From Diadema setosum (Eukaryota > Echinodermata > Echinoidea > Diadematoida > Diadematidae), in assembly GCF_964275005.1 (NCBI RefSeq), contig NC_092704.1, forward strand, positions 13,618,371-13,682,370: a stretch of DNA of 64,000 nucleotides, given 5' to 3'. Within the stretch, counting starts at the first letter, position 1. Each line of letters begins with the position of its first letter. A model generated the notes under the pieces. That model did no database searches. It was given only the letters and a program-made list of their open reading frames with translations, and was not told where the DNA came from. The translations under genes and the position numbers were made by a program. Below are positions 1-11,638 of this stretch, piece by piece.

Positions 1-570
1 CACCCCGAAATCGGCGAATCCCCCCTCAAAACACACATTTAGCATCTCATTAAATTAACTTATTAATATTTGATATAAATAGGTCTAAAAAACCAACAAT
101 GACAATAATGACATAATTTCAACAATTAAACTCCCTAAAACATATGATTACCATTATGTTGTGCCAAATTATAAAGCAGTGGCACTGGGTGGCGGTGATA
201 GTGAAAGGCCAAGGATTCTACTAGTATTAATGATGATAAGGCAGTTGTATTCATAATTATGATAATTGATATTGCATGTGATCAGGTGCTGAAAGCTGTA
301 GATGTCATTTAAAATCAGTAATTGCACTGCAAGTACAAGTTGAAGTAGTTGATGATGACAATGATCATGAGGTGTTAATGATTACCTGGCATAGTACTAG
401 GGCCTATTGGTAATTACAAGATTCAAATATTGGCAGTCAATAGTCTACCGTACATTTAATGATATATTGAGTGTAACGTTCAACCCCTCCCCCTAGCGTT
501 TAGCCTTTTTTCCCCCTAACAAAATCCAACGGCTAATCATTGCTGTTCATTTCTCCATTGTATTAAATAG
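1..570. other. Left edge, no gene seen
   Basis: AT-rich non-coding sequence. The last 100 bases are pyrimidine-rich and end in an acceptor-like AG at 569-570, directly before the coding fragment that follows. I see no other feature. Confidence 0.4.
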
Positions 571-806
571 GATTCCATGAAACGTGCTACAAGAGGTTTA
601 TAGATAGCAAACGCCTGAATCTCGCTAGGAAACGAAAGCTGAAGGAGGAGCCTGGTCCGTCAGCAGGAGCATCTGTTTCCTCCCCTAAGACGCTCACATC
701 AAGATCAAGATTTTCTTCTGGAAGCTCTTCAGGTTCTGCTGTGTTGCCTGTAAAATGCATCATTTGCAACAGAGTCAACCTGCTCATTACTTGCCAAGGG
801 AAATAG
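571..806 (+). CDS. Possible internal or terminal exon of a Cys/His protein (hypothetical, partial)
   Basis: An open frame of about 78 codons begins right after a polypyrimidine-AG acceptor and ends at a TAG at 804-806. It carries FHETCYKRF near the start, then a basic stretch (ARKRKLK), then a Ser/Pro-rich linker, and then CIICNRVN, so it has Cys/His pairs spaced like a small zinc-binding module. I have seen similar 'H-x-x-C-Y-x-x-F ... C-x-x-C' segments in large lineage-expanded, uncharacterised invertebrate proteins, often next to transposon-derived domains, but I cannot name a family. The first two bases would complete a codon from an upstream exon that is not visible. The exon may be real or a fragment of a repeat-borne gene. 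Confidence 0.35.
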
Positions 807-2476
807 GTCAATATGATTAATATTGAGGCATGAAAACATTGTCATGTTACTATAAGTTGTCCTTGATAAAATGGAGCAATATATATACACCACTGAAACA
901 TTCACACACATACACAAAGAACTTCAGTGCAAAGTTCAGAAACAACAGAATGTACTGTATATGCACCAATGCTTTGGTCAATGTGATTAATGTTCAAGAA
1001 TTGACATCTTACCAAAGTTGTGCATTATAAAATGTCTTTGTAATACAGATTGCTTCCTGTATTTTGAATGCCAATGTTTATGCAACATGTTTTGACTCCT
1101 TGCCTCAGTATGTGATTGTTCGCCCTTTAGTAAACATTTCTGCCCACTATTATGATTTGATTAGGGTTGAATTATTCTAAGAACAAAGATGTTTTCCTAA
1201 GTGTGGTTTTTTTTCATAAAACTGAATGACTACGATTAAAATTTGTTTCTCCCACTCTGGGGAAAAAAATATGTAACTATTATTCATACTGAAACAGAAT
1301 GTTAATGTAGAAAGGTCAGTACAATCACACAATGTAGGTGTGAGTACAAAATCAGTTTGCTAAAACTAATACCAGCCAAATGAAAATTGTGCATAAGTTG
1401 AGTCAGGTTTGCACAGATCCTCTGATATTGGAAGTTAATTGCAATGTTATCATATTTTTTAATGCCAAACCTGTTTTACTCTCTCCAAGATTTTCAGGTA
1501 CACATTGCCTCCAATACAGAATCCAGCAGTTTTCACTCATGAATGGGTAAACTATAATATTGCCTTTATTTTATATATTGGCATTTTTCAAAACTTTTAC
1601 ACCCTTTCAAGGATATTTGGACCATGGAATGTTCCAGAAAATTTATTAAAACTAGAAAATTTGACTGATTATCATTTTGAGCTATCTTACATGAAAGGAG
1701 GTAGTGTCCCACCAACCTAATGATAGCAATGAAAACTTCAGGAAATCTTAAGAAGATTAAATTTTCGAAAGTACTGTAATATTTCATGAACAACGTGATT
1801 GCTATGTGATCTAAATATATTAAAGCTTCTTAAGAAGAAGAAAAGAAAAACATGTTTACTGATAAACAATATGATCTGTTTAATAGTAATGTCTCATGTG
1901 TGTAAATGAGTTTGTATGTGTGCGTGTGAGTGTATATAATATGTCAGCGTTTTTATGCACGTGTGTATGTGTAATGCACTGATCAATACATGTATTATAA
2001 TCATTGTGTGTGTTCATGTTTATGATGATCTTTTTTATGATGCTGATGTGATAAATGGCCAAGGCATGTAGAATAATATTGTAATACACTTGGGTATCTT
2101 CATAACTATGTGTGTGCGTATGTGTGTGTGCATGTGAAGGTGTGTGTGTGTGTGTGTGTGTACAATAAGATTCTCCCATATGCATGCGGACACACACACA
2201 AACAAACACTCTGTTTTTTTGGTTTTTTTTGCCTTGAATGATTAGTCATTTGATTGATAACATGTCTTTGAACAGAATATAAGGCATTTGCCTTGACCTC
2301 TGATACACATCAGGAAAAGCTGAAACATGAGATATAATGCAATTATTAAACCAAAACTTCACTTTTTTTTCTAGGTACTATATGGTTAAAAGCAGTGCTT
2401 TACAAAATGTGTATATGTATTTCAGCTTAGAAACACTATGGGAACTATACAGCGGCTAGCAGCCCCATACGCATAA
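807..2476. other. Non-coding stretch with TG microsatellite
   Basis: AT-rich sequence without a convincing gene. A TG/CA-rich tract with an uninterrupted (TG)n core lies at about 2105-2162. The open frames here are short or arise from the dinucleotide repeat. Confidence 0.5.
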
Positions 2477-3082
2477 CTGCGGCCAGCAGCCCCATACGCA
2501 TAGCGTCATAGGGCTGTGAACTGTAGCATACAGGATCATGACGGATATTTTATTGCGGACAAATATCAACTTAAAATCGGGAAAAAAATCTTCAATTTGA
2601 AGACTTATTAATAAATTTGAAGTATTGATAACAGAGTTCGTGCAAGGTTAGCTTCTGCAAATAGTTCCTTTCTGTTCAAATTGATGACTAAATGTGACTC
2701 GGTCGAGAGGAAACTGGGAGAGCTACACTGAATTGACGGCCAGCGCATGCGCACACAGACATCATATCCAGTCAATGGATTCGAAATTTGTGCGCAGTGA
2801 TGTGTGCGCCTGCGCTGACCGTCAATTCAGCGTAGCTCTCCCAGATTCCTCTCGACCTAGTCATATTAAGTCATCAATTTGAACAGAAAATGACTATTTG
2901 TAGAACCAAACCTTGCACGAACCATGTTGTCAATACTTCAACCTTACTTGTAAGTCTTCAAATTGAAAAATTTTTGTTCGATTTAAGGTTGACGTTTGTC
3001 CGCAACACTAGCCTGTCATGATCCTAGATGCTACAATCCGCAGCCCCATTACGATATGTGTATTGGGCTGCTGGTCGCAGTT
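2477..3082. repeat. About 600-bp foldback (near-palindromic) element
   Basis: The left half, from the GCGGCCAGCAGCCC region near 2481, is mirrored by the right half ending near 3081 (GGGCTGCTGGTCGC). Matching pairs include GGATCATGAC with GTCATGATCC, and the inner arms at about 2690-2750 with 2815-2875, where AGCTAC...GGCCAGCG pairs with CGCTGACCG...GTAGCTCTCCCAG. The centre is near 2780. A short tandem copy of the tip (GCAGCCCCATACGCATA) precedes the left arm at about 2455. The 62-codon open frame inside is a by-product of the palindrome. It is probably a non-autonomous DNA element; target-site duplications were not resolved. Confidence 0.75.
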
Positions 3083-3513
3083 TATAAAATATGGATTTTC
3101 GCAAAAACTGCAGGATATTTCGAGGAGAACTTTTTACTGTATATTTAGGATGTACAAAACATCACCTTTCCGCATTCAAAAAGTAGTGCCAGTGTTGCTG
3201 GAACGAAACCCATTTTCTAAGCCTCTTTTTCCGCTTCACCCCATGGCCTAGATGAGGCAAAGGGCGGAGCTTGGCATATCGCTAGGCGCAAACTGAATGC
3301 TGATACACGTATTGCAGACGTTTTTCAGCCGTTTCGTTCGTTACTCATACCTAAGTAGACGTCTATTAGTCGTTACATATATTTTTTTCTACACCGTTCA
3401 TGGCCAAAAATGTTGAATTTCCCGCCGTCTAACACCGTTTGCAGTAAATATTTCAGACGGATGCAGACGGAATTGTTAGACGGCAGTTATGCTTTAGCAT
3501 TCAACTATACCAG
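3083..3513. other. Non-coding, nothing recognised
   Basis: No coding signal, repeat family or RNA gene is recognisable between the foldback and the next MITE. Confidence 0.4.
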
Positions 3514-3676
3514 CAGGGGCGGATCCAGGAATTCTGTAAAGGAGGGTGGGGCGCAACTAATATTTCTGGTGCCACTTCCGGGTTTCATTTCATTTTTTTT
3601 CTTTTTATTTCTTTTATTTTTAACGATAAATAAAGGGGGCGTGCGCCTCTTGCGCCCCCCTCTGGATCCGCCACTG
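3514..3676. mobile_element. Short MITE with GGATCC-containing termini (copy 1)
   Basis: It begins CAGGGGCGGATCCAGGAATT and ends in the mirrored CTGGATCCGCCACTG, giving terminal inverted repeats of about 15 bp around a T-rich core (TTTCATTTC...TTTTATTT) and internal GGGGCGCAAC/GTGCGCC stretches. The same element recurs in the opposite orientation at 51241-51406. No coding capacity. Confidence 0.75.
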
Positions 3677-4028
3677 ATCAGTATGGAGAATGGCTGATGT
3701 ACTAACTATTTGATTTGATACTTAAGACCTAGGCCTGTATTCAAATAATATACCAGGTGTCACGCTATTCAACATGTGTGCGGTATATTTTCATATTTCT
3801 ATTATACGGTGCATATTCAGAGAACACTTCTCTTACCTCTATCAGAAGGCAGGAGAATTATGTCAGTAACAAGTAGAATGCATGTGTATTTTTTTTTTCA
3901 TTAAAAAGAAATAAATATACGGAATTCTCTAAATATTATCTTTATACTGTTGCCCTACTTTGACGTCACGCACTGTTGTGTTTTTCTTATCCTGTGATGG
4001 CTTGATACGTATTTAATCAAAACTTTAA
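3677..4028. other. Non-coding, nothing recognised
   Basis: AT-rich sequence with no coding, repeat or RNA signal that I can identify. Confidence 0.4.
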
Positions 4029-4141
4029 GAATTCGTAAACCTTTTGAACGGTTTACCTGATTTTCCTAAAACTTCACTGATGTACACCATTTGCATTCAC
4101 TTAATCCACATGTTAACTTGAGGTAAATTACCCTTTAAGTT
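4029..4141. repeat. One-ended relic of the AAAGGGAAG palindromic MITE family
   Basis: This segment matches the right arm of the element at 29347-29912: a GATTTTCCT-AAACTTCACTGATGT stretch, then a CACTTAATCCACAT stretch, ending in ACCCTTTAA. The opposite arm is absent here, so it is a truncated copy. Confidence 0.55.
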
Positions 4142-4654
4142 TTTGTAATACTTTTCCTTTATGACGTTATATTTTCTTAGGATATCACTTGCTACCAGCA
4201 CTGGAGGAAATAGCTAACATTGTGGAACAACTTTTACAGTTGTTTGAAACCGTTTAATCAGGCAGCCGCAGTCGAACACATGGCCGGTGTCACAGGCGAT
4301 CTGTTCCGGCCAGTAGATAAGTTCCGCCGGAACGAATCGGCGGAATTTGGCCAGTATATCGGATCCCCGGATCCAATCGGCGGGATATTTGCCTCACCGC
4401 CGATACGATCCCCCACCGTCGATTCGATCAGGGTCTCCACCGTACAATGTAAACAAAGTGGTAATGGGGAAACACCCCTTCAGTAAAATGTACTCTTCTA
4501 GTCTCCCTCCACAGTCAATGAACTTCTCCAAATCTCTCTATAAACCAGTCAATCGAACAAAGTTGCCAATTTGAGACCCGGACTACAAAGCGATTCCTTT
4601 TTTTTTCTCTCTCTCTCCCTAGTCTCTTTCGTCGTCATGGTGGCATGATACTGT
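4142..4654. other. GC-richer non-coding stretch
   Basis: The part at about 4270-4440 has several CGGCGGA/ATCGG motifs and is locally GC-rich compared with its surroundings. Short frames exist on both strands but none looks like a known protein. It may be part of an old repeat or a CpG-rich regulatory patch. Confidence 0.3.
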
Positions 4655-7003
4655 ACAGGGCTCACACCTGTAAATAAAATGGACTGTCCCAGACCCCTTC
4701 ACAAATTCGTACCAAAGATACCAAAATAAATGAAGAAAAAAATTAATTAAAAACAAATGACGTAGTTTGGCAAAAAAACTGAATAGCTGTAGATATTGAG
4801 TATAAATTCCTCTACAAACTGCATTTTGGTTGGAAGATGAAGCTTTTCTGATGGAATTTGAGGGGACTATATTTCATTGGGTACGTGTACGGAAAATAGG
4901 TGATTTTTTGAGTGAAAAAAACTCGTAGTGTGGCTTTGCGGACCCTTGGACAGAATTTGAGCAGAAGAACCCACCCTGGAAATTTGATGGATGAAAGGTA
5001 ATATCTCACTTATCCAGGTTAGTGATGATGAAACACCTCATTTCTCCCAACTATTTTACAGAATTTTTTGAAATTTGAATTTTAACACACGTCTCTATGG
5101 GGAATTATTTACCCGTGTGAGCCCTATAGAGAATGCACGCAATACATGCAAGTCTATGGGAAGTACAATGTATTCATCCCATACAAGCTCTGCTGGTTTA
5201 TGTTGATCTTGTATTGTGTCAGATCTCGTCCTCCCTCCCTCCCTCTACCTCTCTCCTCTACCCTCCCCCCCCCCCCACAACTCTGCCTTGCTACAATTTG
5301 TTTTCTTATTATGTTCTTGTGATACTAGATCTTAGTTCATAGCAGTCATCAGTATCACACAACTTTGAATGACTGTTTTATTCTTGTATTGTGTATCTTG
5401 TATTGTGTCAGATCTCTTCCTCCCTCCCCTTCTCCTCCCTACCCCCCCTCTCTACCTCTCTCCTCTACTCCCCCCCCCAACTCTGCCTTGCTACAATTTG
5501 CTTTCTTATTATGCTCTTGTGGTACTAGATCTTAGTACATAGCAGTCTTCAGTATCACACAACTTTGAATGACTGTGTTATTTTAATGTATTTCCTTGTT
5601 TTGGCTACCACTGAAACAGCTCAAAATACATAAAGTTAGTCTGTTTGACAAAACAAAGACTTATGAAGTACTTTGTAGGCTATATGGTGATGATAACACC
5701 CCCACAATCAAGGATAACTGCCTGGATCTATGTATTCATCATATGAAGAACTGATCAAAACTGCAAGATTTATTTAAAAAAAAAAAAAGGGCATGATTTT
5801 CAAAAGTGTCCCTTTGAGAAGCTTTATAACCCTTAAATGTGTAATTTCTCATATGATGTAGGGGCAAATATCATCAAAAACACATTTATGATGTTAAAAA
5901 GTCAAATAAGAAATATGACCTCCACTGTAGAGAATGCACGTAATGCAAACAAGTCGATGGGAAGTATTCATCCAACACAAGCTCTGCTGGTTTATGTTGA
6001 TCTATTGTGTCAGATCTCTTCCTTCCCCCCCCCCCCTTTCCCCTCCCCACCCCCCACCCTCCCCTTCTACCCCCCCAAAAAAAAAACAAAAAAAAAACTC
6101 TGCTTAACTACAATGTGTTTTCTTATTATGTTCTTGTGGTACTAGATCTTGGAAAAACTAGTCATCAGTATCACACAACTTTGAATGATTGTGTCATTTT
6201 AATGTGTTTCTTTGTTTGGGCTACCACTGAAACAGCTCAAAGTACATTAAGTTAATCTGTTTGATAAATAAAAGTGTTTTACAGAACTTTGTAGGTAATA
6301 AGGTGATGATGACACCCCCTTAATCAAGGATAACTACCTGCATCTATGTATTCATCTTATGAAAAACTAATCAAAACTGCAAGATTTATTTTTGAAAAAA
6401 CTCCAATGGGCATCATTTTCAAAAGTGTCTCTTTGAGAAGCTTTATAACCCTTGAATGTGCAATTTCCCATATGATGTAGGGGCAAATATCATCAAAATT
6501 ACATTTATGATGTTAAAAAGTCAAATAAAATGTAATTGTAATAAAATGTAAATAAAATGGAATGTCCCAGACCCCTTCACAAATTCGTACCAAAGATACC
6601 AAAATAAATGAAGAAAAAAATTAATTAAAAATCAGTGATGCAGTTTGGCAAACAACTGAATAGCTGTAGATATTGAGTATGAATTCCTCTACAAACTGCA
6701 TTTTGGTTGGAAGATGAAAGCTTTTCTGATGGAATTTGAGGGGACTATATGGCTGCATGTACAGAAAATAGGTGATTTTTTTTGAGTGAAAAGAACTCGT
6801 AGTCTGGCTTTGCGGACCCTTGGACAGAGTTTGAGCCGAAGAACCTGCCTTGGAAATTTGATGGATGAAAGGTTATATCTGACTTATTTAGGTCAGTGAA
6901 GATGAAACACCTCATTTCTCCCAGCTATTTTACAGAATATTTTGAAATTTGAATTTTAACACACGTCTCTATGGGGAATTATTTACCCGTGTGAGCCCTT
7001 AAA
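4655..7003. repeat. Composite repeat: AGGGCTCACAC-ended element with internal tandem blocks
   Basis: It starts CAGGGCTCACACCTGT and ends CCCGTGTGAGCCCT, forming inverted ends. A block of about 450 bp (GTCCCAGACCCCTTCACAAA ... GTGTGAGCCCT) occurs at about 4685-5126 and again at about 6562-7003. Between these copies, a second unit beginning TAGAGAATGCACG (5128 and 5930) runs into pyrimidine-rich tracts (GTGTCAGATCTC followed by long C/T runs, at about 5217, 5407 and 6007) and then a block containing CTACAATTTG...TCACACAACTTTGAATGA, present three times. The hAT-like CAGGG start is suggestive, but no target duplication was found. No coding potential. Confidence 0.65.
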
Positions 7004-7560
7004 CGAATGTTACCGCGAGATCGTTTTAACAGAATGGGTATACGTCAGGGTGATGTCGGGGTACATTGCGGAGTAATTACCCTAGCTGGCTAGGGTAGAA
7101 TTTGGCAAAATTTACAGCGACAACTTCGCAGCAACATTTTGCAGGTACCGTACTAACCAGCAGGGTAAACAAAAAAAAAATGATTACCCGGACGTTGTCA
7201 CTGTTACTCTTGTTTGAAAGGCTCTGTTAAAACGGGGCTTATTATTACTGATGGAAGAGACTGCATTCACAAAAGGTGTTCTATCGATGTCTTCTAAACA
7301 CCTTGCAGTGCAGAAATATACTAATCATGGATAGTAGCGAAAAAATGTAATTCATTGATGTATTCAAACAAATGAAGAAATAAGAAGTCAATTGGAACTT
7401 GCGTGCACAATATATAGTAAATGATATGACCTACCGTTTTGATTTAGGACCACTGAGAGATATCTGACATAAACCCTCCCAAAGATGAGTCATGCTGGGA
7501 AACATCATAACATAAAGTTTAACAACTTAACAGTTCGTTGAATCTATCTCGACGTCGATT
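7004..7560. other. 3' flank of minus BTB gene 1
   Basis: This is immediately downstream of the stop codon of the first minus-strand BTB gene and probably holds its 3' UTR. I did not find a clear AATAAA on the minus strand. Nothing else recognised. Confidence 0.4.
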
Positions 7561-10196
7561 CTAGTTTTCAAAATTGCAATTCGTTCCTGACATATCGTCG
7601 CTTTCTGATGTCACCACGCTTTCACTTTCGTCGTTTTGTGATGACACCACGCTTTCGCTTTTGCTTTCGTCGTTTTCTGTTGCCACGCTTTTGCTATCGT
7701 CATCTTCATGCTCTTCCATGATCAAAGCTACATGAATTTGTAGTACTGCATCTTGTTCGATCGGCTGATTTAATTTTGTATTGACCTTGAGAATTGTAGG
7801 AGGACTACGTAAAGACCGACGTTTGAAGGCACTCGCCTTAAAGTATTTGGGTTTCTGGTTGGGCAGGCCAATTCCCATGGCAGTATATGTCTGTGTAGGA
7901 AAAGGTAACTCTATCAATCTTACATTTATTTTGATTTGATCTTGTGACACTTTTGTCAGAAGCACATCCAGCATAATTCGGTCTTGTCTTCTAAAGATTT
8001 GTTTCTCTCCAGCTACCGTCTTAATCCACGGAGAAACATAAAAGAACTCATTTGACCAAGATTTGACGATGACAGTCTTCTCGTTGGTCCTGTTGGATCC
8101 CCTAATCTTGTTTTCGGACCCATCGCTGATTGGTGGACGGAGATATAACCTTGGACCGGGAAACTCTTCAGGTAGGTCTCCGTGAGAGCCTTCGCGGAAG
8201 AGTGTCTGCCGCTGCCACACTTTGAAAGGTAGATCTGGAAGCTTTTCTGTTGCCCTCGAGAATACAGCAGTGGTTGTCACCTTCAGTAACTGCAGCGCAT
8301 TCATGAACTGAAAGCGGATACACTTAATGATCTTAACAAAGACGTCATCTTCTCTGCATCGGGTGAGCCAAGGATCGATCTTCTCAAATAGGACGTACTC
8401 ACTTTCTACAACCAAGTAGGGTCCGCTGTCAATTACGGCAAGCATGGTCTGTGCGTCGATGTCGAGCACCTGCTGACCTGAGAGCAAGTTGAAATTTGTT
8501 AGAAGGCATTGTTGACAGAGCTTGATGACGTTTGGCACGTTGAATGCTCGGGCCTTCGGCAAAAGTGAAAGTATCGCCACCACGTCACTTGAAATATTGC
8601 TAATGAACTCATGACAAAGTCTGAGAAGTTCAGGCGTCATATATTTATCGGCCAGTCGGACTAGTGAAAAGACGTTGTCGCTAGTGAGGGCCACGGTGAC
8701 TGTGTAGAGGAACTTCAGAAAATCCTCAAAAACTAGTGCGTCGGGGTCTTCCTCTACCAGTGTCTGTCGGAAGACTTGTCCAGAAGTGCTGTTGCTACTT
8801 TCGTCATAAGGCTCATTGTGGGGTTGCCAGGTGGGGTCAGACAACATCGTTTTAAAGACGTCACTCCAGGCGCAAAGAAGTAGACGATGAGAAAAGAACG
8901 TGCGATCCCCTACGCTAAGTATCAGATCACTATACAGTTTCTGGTTGCATAATGCTCCAAAAAGAGTGTCTCCACCCAGATTTCCTCTTCGAGTACCTTC
9001 CTGCAGATACTTGCGAGCAGCCTATAAAAGTACAATAAAAAAGTACAGGTGGGTGAATTTTCCTTGTGTAGTACTTGGATAATATGTCTTTGATTTTTAG
9101 CCGATGTACGTGTTCACTACCTTTCGAAGAGATTAAACAAATAGGCCTAAACGACAAAATTGAGTAAAATTATCAAAATAAATTATTATCTTCTTCTTTG
9201 ATGGGCTGCTTATCGAACACGACTAATCAATAGCCTATACATTTTAATTTCCAACGCAAGTTCACTTTTCTTGCATTCTTGCAGACTATTACCAAAGAAG
9301 AAAATAACAAACATGATTTGGGGGCGGGGGCATGGTGTCTATTTGTATGTTCTATAACGCTGCCAATAGGCCTCATACCTATTAAGTTTGTACAAAAGTT
9401 GGCCATGAGTTTCAAAAAGAAGATAAAAATGTGCAAACATGGCCCTGCACGCGAATATGGCTTTGACTGTTTACAACGCTCTCAGAGAGGGCCCTTCCTT
9501 CACTACTGAAGCATTTCGTGGTACATCCACCCATTTTTACAGGAAAAATTAAGAGGCTATATTGTGAGTCAGGATTGTAGTTGGCATGTTTCTGTTTAAG
9601 CGTCATATGACATATCTACGGAACAACAGTGGTCCAACTGCATATGAATTTTGAAAATTAAGTACATACTGAGAGCAACCCTAAAGAGTAAAGCAGGGTT
9701 TATGCATTGGCTTATGGGTTCACGATCTTGGAGGGTATGGGGCGAATATATTATATTAAAGGCATCCGCTCCGTCTCTTTATTTGTGTTGTAAAAAGGTG
9801 GATTTCCACATGAAATATTGTAGGTAACGTAGTAGCACCTTAAACTATAAAAGATGTAACACTCGATGTTTTTAAGTATGAATATGTAGTATACTAGAAA
9901 TATATACACATACAAAATATATGGATTTTTTTTCTTCCCGTCTTCATCAATGGAGACTTCACAGTACTTATGTCCCATATCAGTAGATCTATGAATTCCT
10001 TATTGTGTACCTGAAAGTCTTCACGTCGTTTCTTGTGTTTATGGGAATAAATTTCATCTCTCTTCTTGGTCAGAAGTTCCAAATGTTCGTCTTGTGAATC
10101 AAATTCGGAATAATCACTGTTGTAGACAGACCCCGAATCCTCATCGTTGGAGTAACGGCCGTCACGATACGGGGAAGCTCCAGAATCGCTGGACAT
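7561..10196 (-). CDS. BTB-BACK protein (BTBD17-like), minus gene 1, two coding exons
   Basis: The exons are 10196-10011 (62 aa) and 9021-7561 (486 aa), joined in phase 0 by a donor CAG|GTACAC and an acceptor TAG|GCTGCT; the product is about 548 aa. Exon 1 encodes an acidic, Ser/Asp/Tyr-rich N-terminus that ends in a basic KKR stretch. Exon 2 begins AARKYLQEGTRRG and runs into a BTB domain (about residues 85-200; YSDLILSVGDRTF and SHRLLLCAWSDVFKTML) and a BACK domain (about 215-330; VVESEYVLFEKIDPWL, IKCIRF). A linker with the shared PRLYLRPP motif leads to a beta-rich C-terminal region. The last 45 residues are a Ser/Asp/Glu repeat found only in this copy. There are no kelch repeats, signal peptide or membrane segment. 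BTB-BACK proteins commonly dimerise and recruit CUL3, so a substrate-adaptor role is inferred, not shown. It is divergent from the plus gene at 17680. An acceptor-like TTTTTTAG just upstream of the ATG suggests a further 5'-UTR exon. Confidence 0.85.
9022..10010 (-). other. Intron 1 of minus BTB gene 1
   Basis: Phase-0 GT-AG intron of 989 nt. The stretch 9180-9450 is shared with the intron of minus gene 2 (about 26600-26930), including the words CTTGCATTCTTGCAG and AAATGTGCAAACA. The shared sequence is therefore part of the segmental duplication or of a common dispersed repeat. Confidence 0.7.
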
Positions 10197-10851
10197 CTTG
10201 CATTTCTTTTCTAAAAAAAATAAAAATAAAAAAAAGAATAGTTATGTGCAGGATACTATTCTAAAGAACAGATTTCACAAGTATGATAGCCTTATGCGCA
10301 GAACCATACGTCATATCCGTATGAATGTTGGCCTTCTCCCTTTGTCTTGAAATACAAAAGTGCCTATACAATTAGTGCGAGTTGTAACGTATGTCGTCGT
10401 TCCATCTCTTTGTGTCTTGAAGGCCCCTTGGCCTTTTAGGAACTCACATTCCGACCCTCCCCCTTTTTTTCTTATAAGCTATAGCAAACGCTATATCAGG
10501 CACTCTGAAAACTGTCTTATTGTATGAAATGCAGACTTAACTTGCTCTCACGCACTGTATCTATATTTAATTATATAAAATAGCATACATACTTATGATA
10601 CAGGCCGGCAGTGCATGACAAAAGTTATAGTGCACGTAAAATATAACGATTGCAGACGATAACCCACTATCGATTTGATATCGGTTTTTGCTCCCTCATT
10701 TTAATCATCGAGTACTGAATCCCGCACCTCATCGACGCGATTGCGCCACAACCGCGATATGCTTTGCTCGATATTATCGTTATTCTCGATTCTCGCTGGC
10801 TATGCCAGCAACTTATCTGTGTGGGACTAAACTATTAGCGGTAGATTCAAA
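10197..10851. other. 5' flank of minus gene 1 / upstream of broken ORF
   Basis: A pyrimidine tract on the minus strand ending in AG lies within 20 nt of the minus-gene ATG, so a 5'-UTR exon of that gene should lie further right. The part at about 10640-10850 has several ATCGAT/GATATC words and precedes the ATG of the DUF3504-like frame. No core promoter element is assignable. Confidence 0.35.
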
Positions 10852-11215
10852 CATGGAAGCTGAAATGAAGAGGTTCACTACTTTTACAGAGACTGATCTA
10901 TATAAACAGTATCTTAGACAATAAGGACACAAAGGATGCCATCAAATACGCCCTACGAATTTTGGACTCCTACTGTTCTGAAAAGGAATCAATCCGACGG
11001 ATATTGAGCAAGTCAACCCAAGATTTGTGCCGCTTTCTCCCTACATTCTACGCGGAAGTGCGCCGTGGAAATGGGTAGCGTGTGTACGGTATACGCTAAG
11101 CGCTCTTTGATTACGCTACGCTATGAACTTTTACTACGACATTTACAACACACTCTCGGAATCCACTTGTGCAGCAATGGTGACTTCAATGATGCCTGGC
11201 ACGAGCCTTGTGTTT
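10852..11215 (+). pseudogene. Broken ORF resembling the DUF3504/Crypton-derived (ZMYM/QRICH1/KIAA1958-like) N-terminal domain
   Basis: Three short stretches in different plus frames resemble, in order, one domain family: an N-terminal FTETDLYKQYL segment, a middle ALRILDSYCSEK ... FYAEVRRGNG segment, and a segment YAKRSLITLRYELLLRHLQ. This order (helical start, FYAEAR-type motif, then Y-x-x-x-SL-x-x-x-R-x-x-x-x-RHL) is what I know from proteins derived from Crypton tyrosine-recombinase transposons, which are numerous in echinoderms. The copy looks broken, with about two breaks, and no catalytic recombinase region follows, so only the N-terminal third is represented. Function in this copy is unlikely. 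An unspliced, poorly read host gene is the alternative. Confidence 0.45.
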
Positions 11216-11638
11216 AAATCCAGTAGACCCCTAATCCTACAAAACATCATCTAGTCCTGGTCCTGGACCCACAGTGCAGTAAGTAAACTTAGGGCGTCTA
11301 ACGTGTTACTGTTAGATCCATGGTAGACCTATTGTAGGATCAAGTGTTAACTAACGTTAGCTCTGTCGCTCGTAAGTGAGTAGACATGATCTAGTAGTAT
11401 AACGTTAGGCCAGGGCCCCTAACTTTAGACCTAATCTATCGTAGGGCCTAGAAATCGTTAGATATTAATAACCACGTAGACCCTAACACGGCAGGATTTT
11501 GTCTACACAGGTTCAAAGAAAATGGTATTATTGCTTGTCTAGACACGTGTAGGCCCTAGAGTCTTAAATGATCTAGGCTTTCGTATTTTTTCAATTTATC
11601 TTGTTCTTGCCTGGGTATGTATGCTATTTTATATAACA
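11216..11638. repeat. AACGTTAG-rich low-complexity stretch
   Basis: From about 11290 to 11470 the sequence is dominated by variants of TAACGTTAG, TAGACCTA and TCTAGG words. A similar patch is found at about 55400-55790 inside the DNA element there. It is probably satellite-like or repeat-derived sequence; no gene. Confidence 0.45.

Noticed and set aside
1880-2209. 109-codon His/Thr-rich minus-strand frame
   Set aside because: Produced by the TG/CA dinucleotide repeat; no domain or splice context.
4220-4574. Overlapping frames in a GC-rich patch
   Set aside because: Frames on both strands with no protein-like motif; probably old repeat or GC-rich non-coding DNA.
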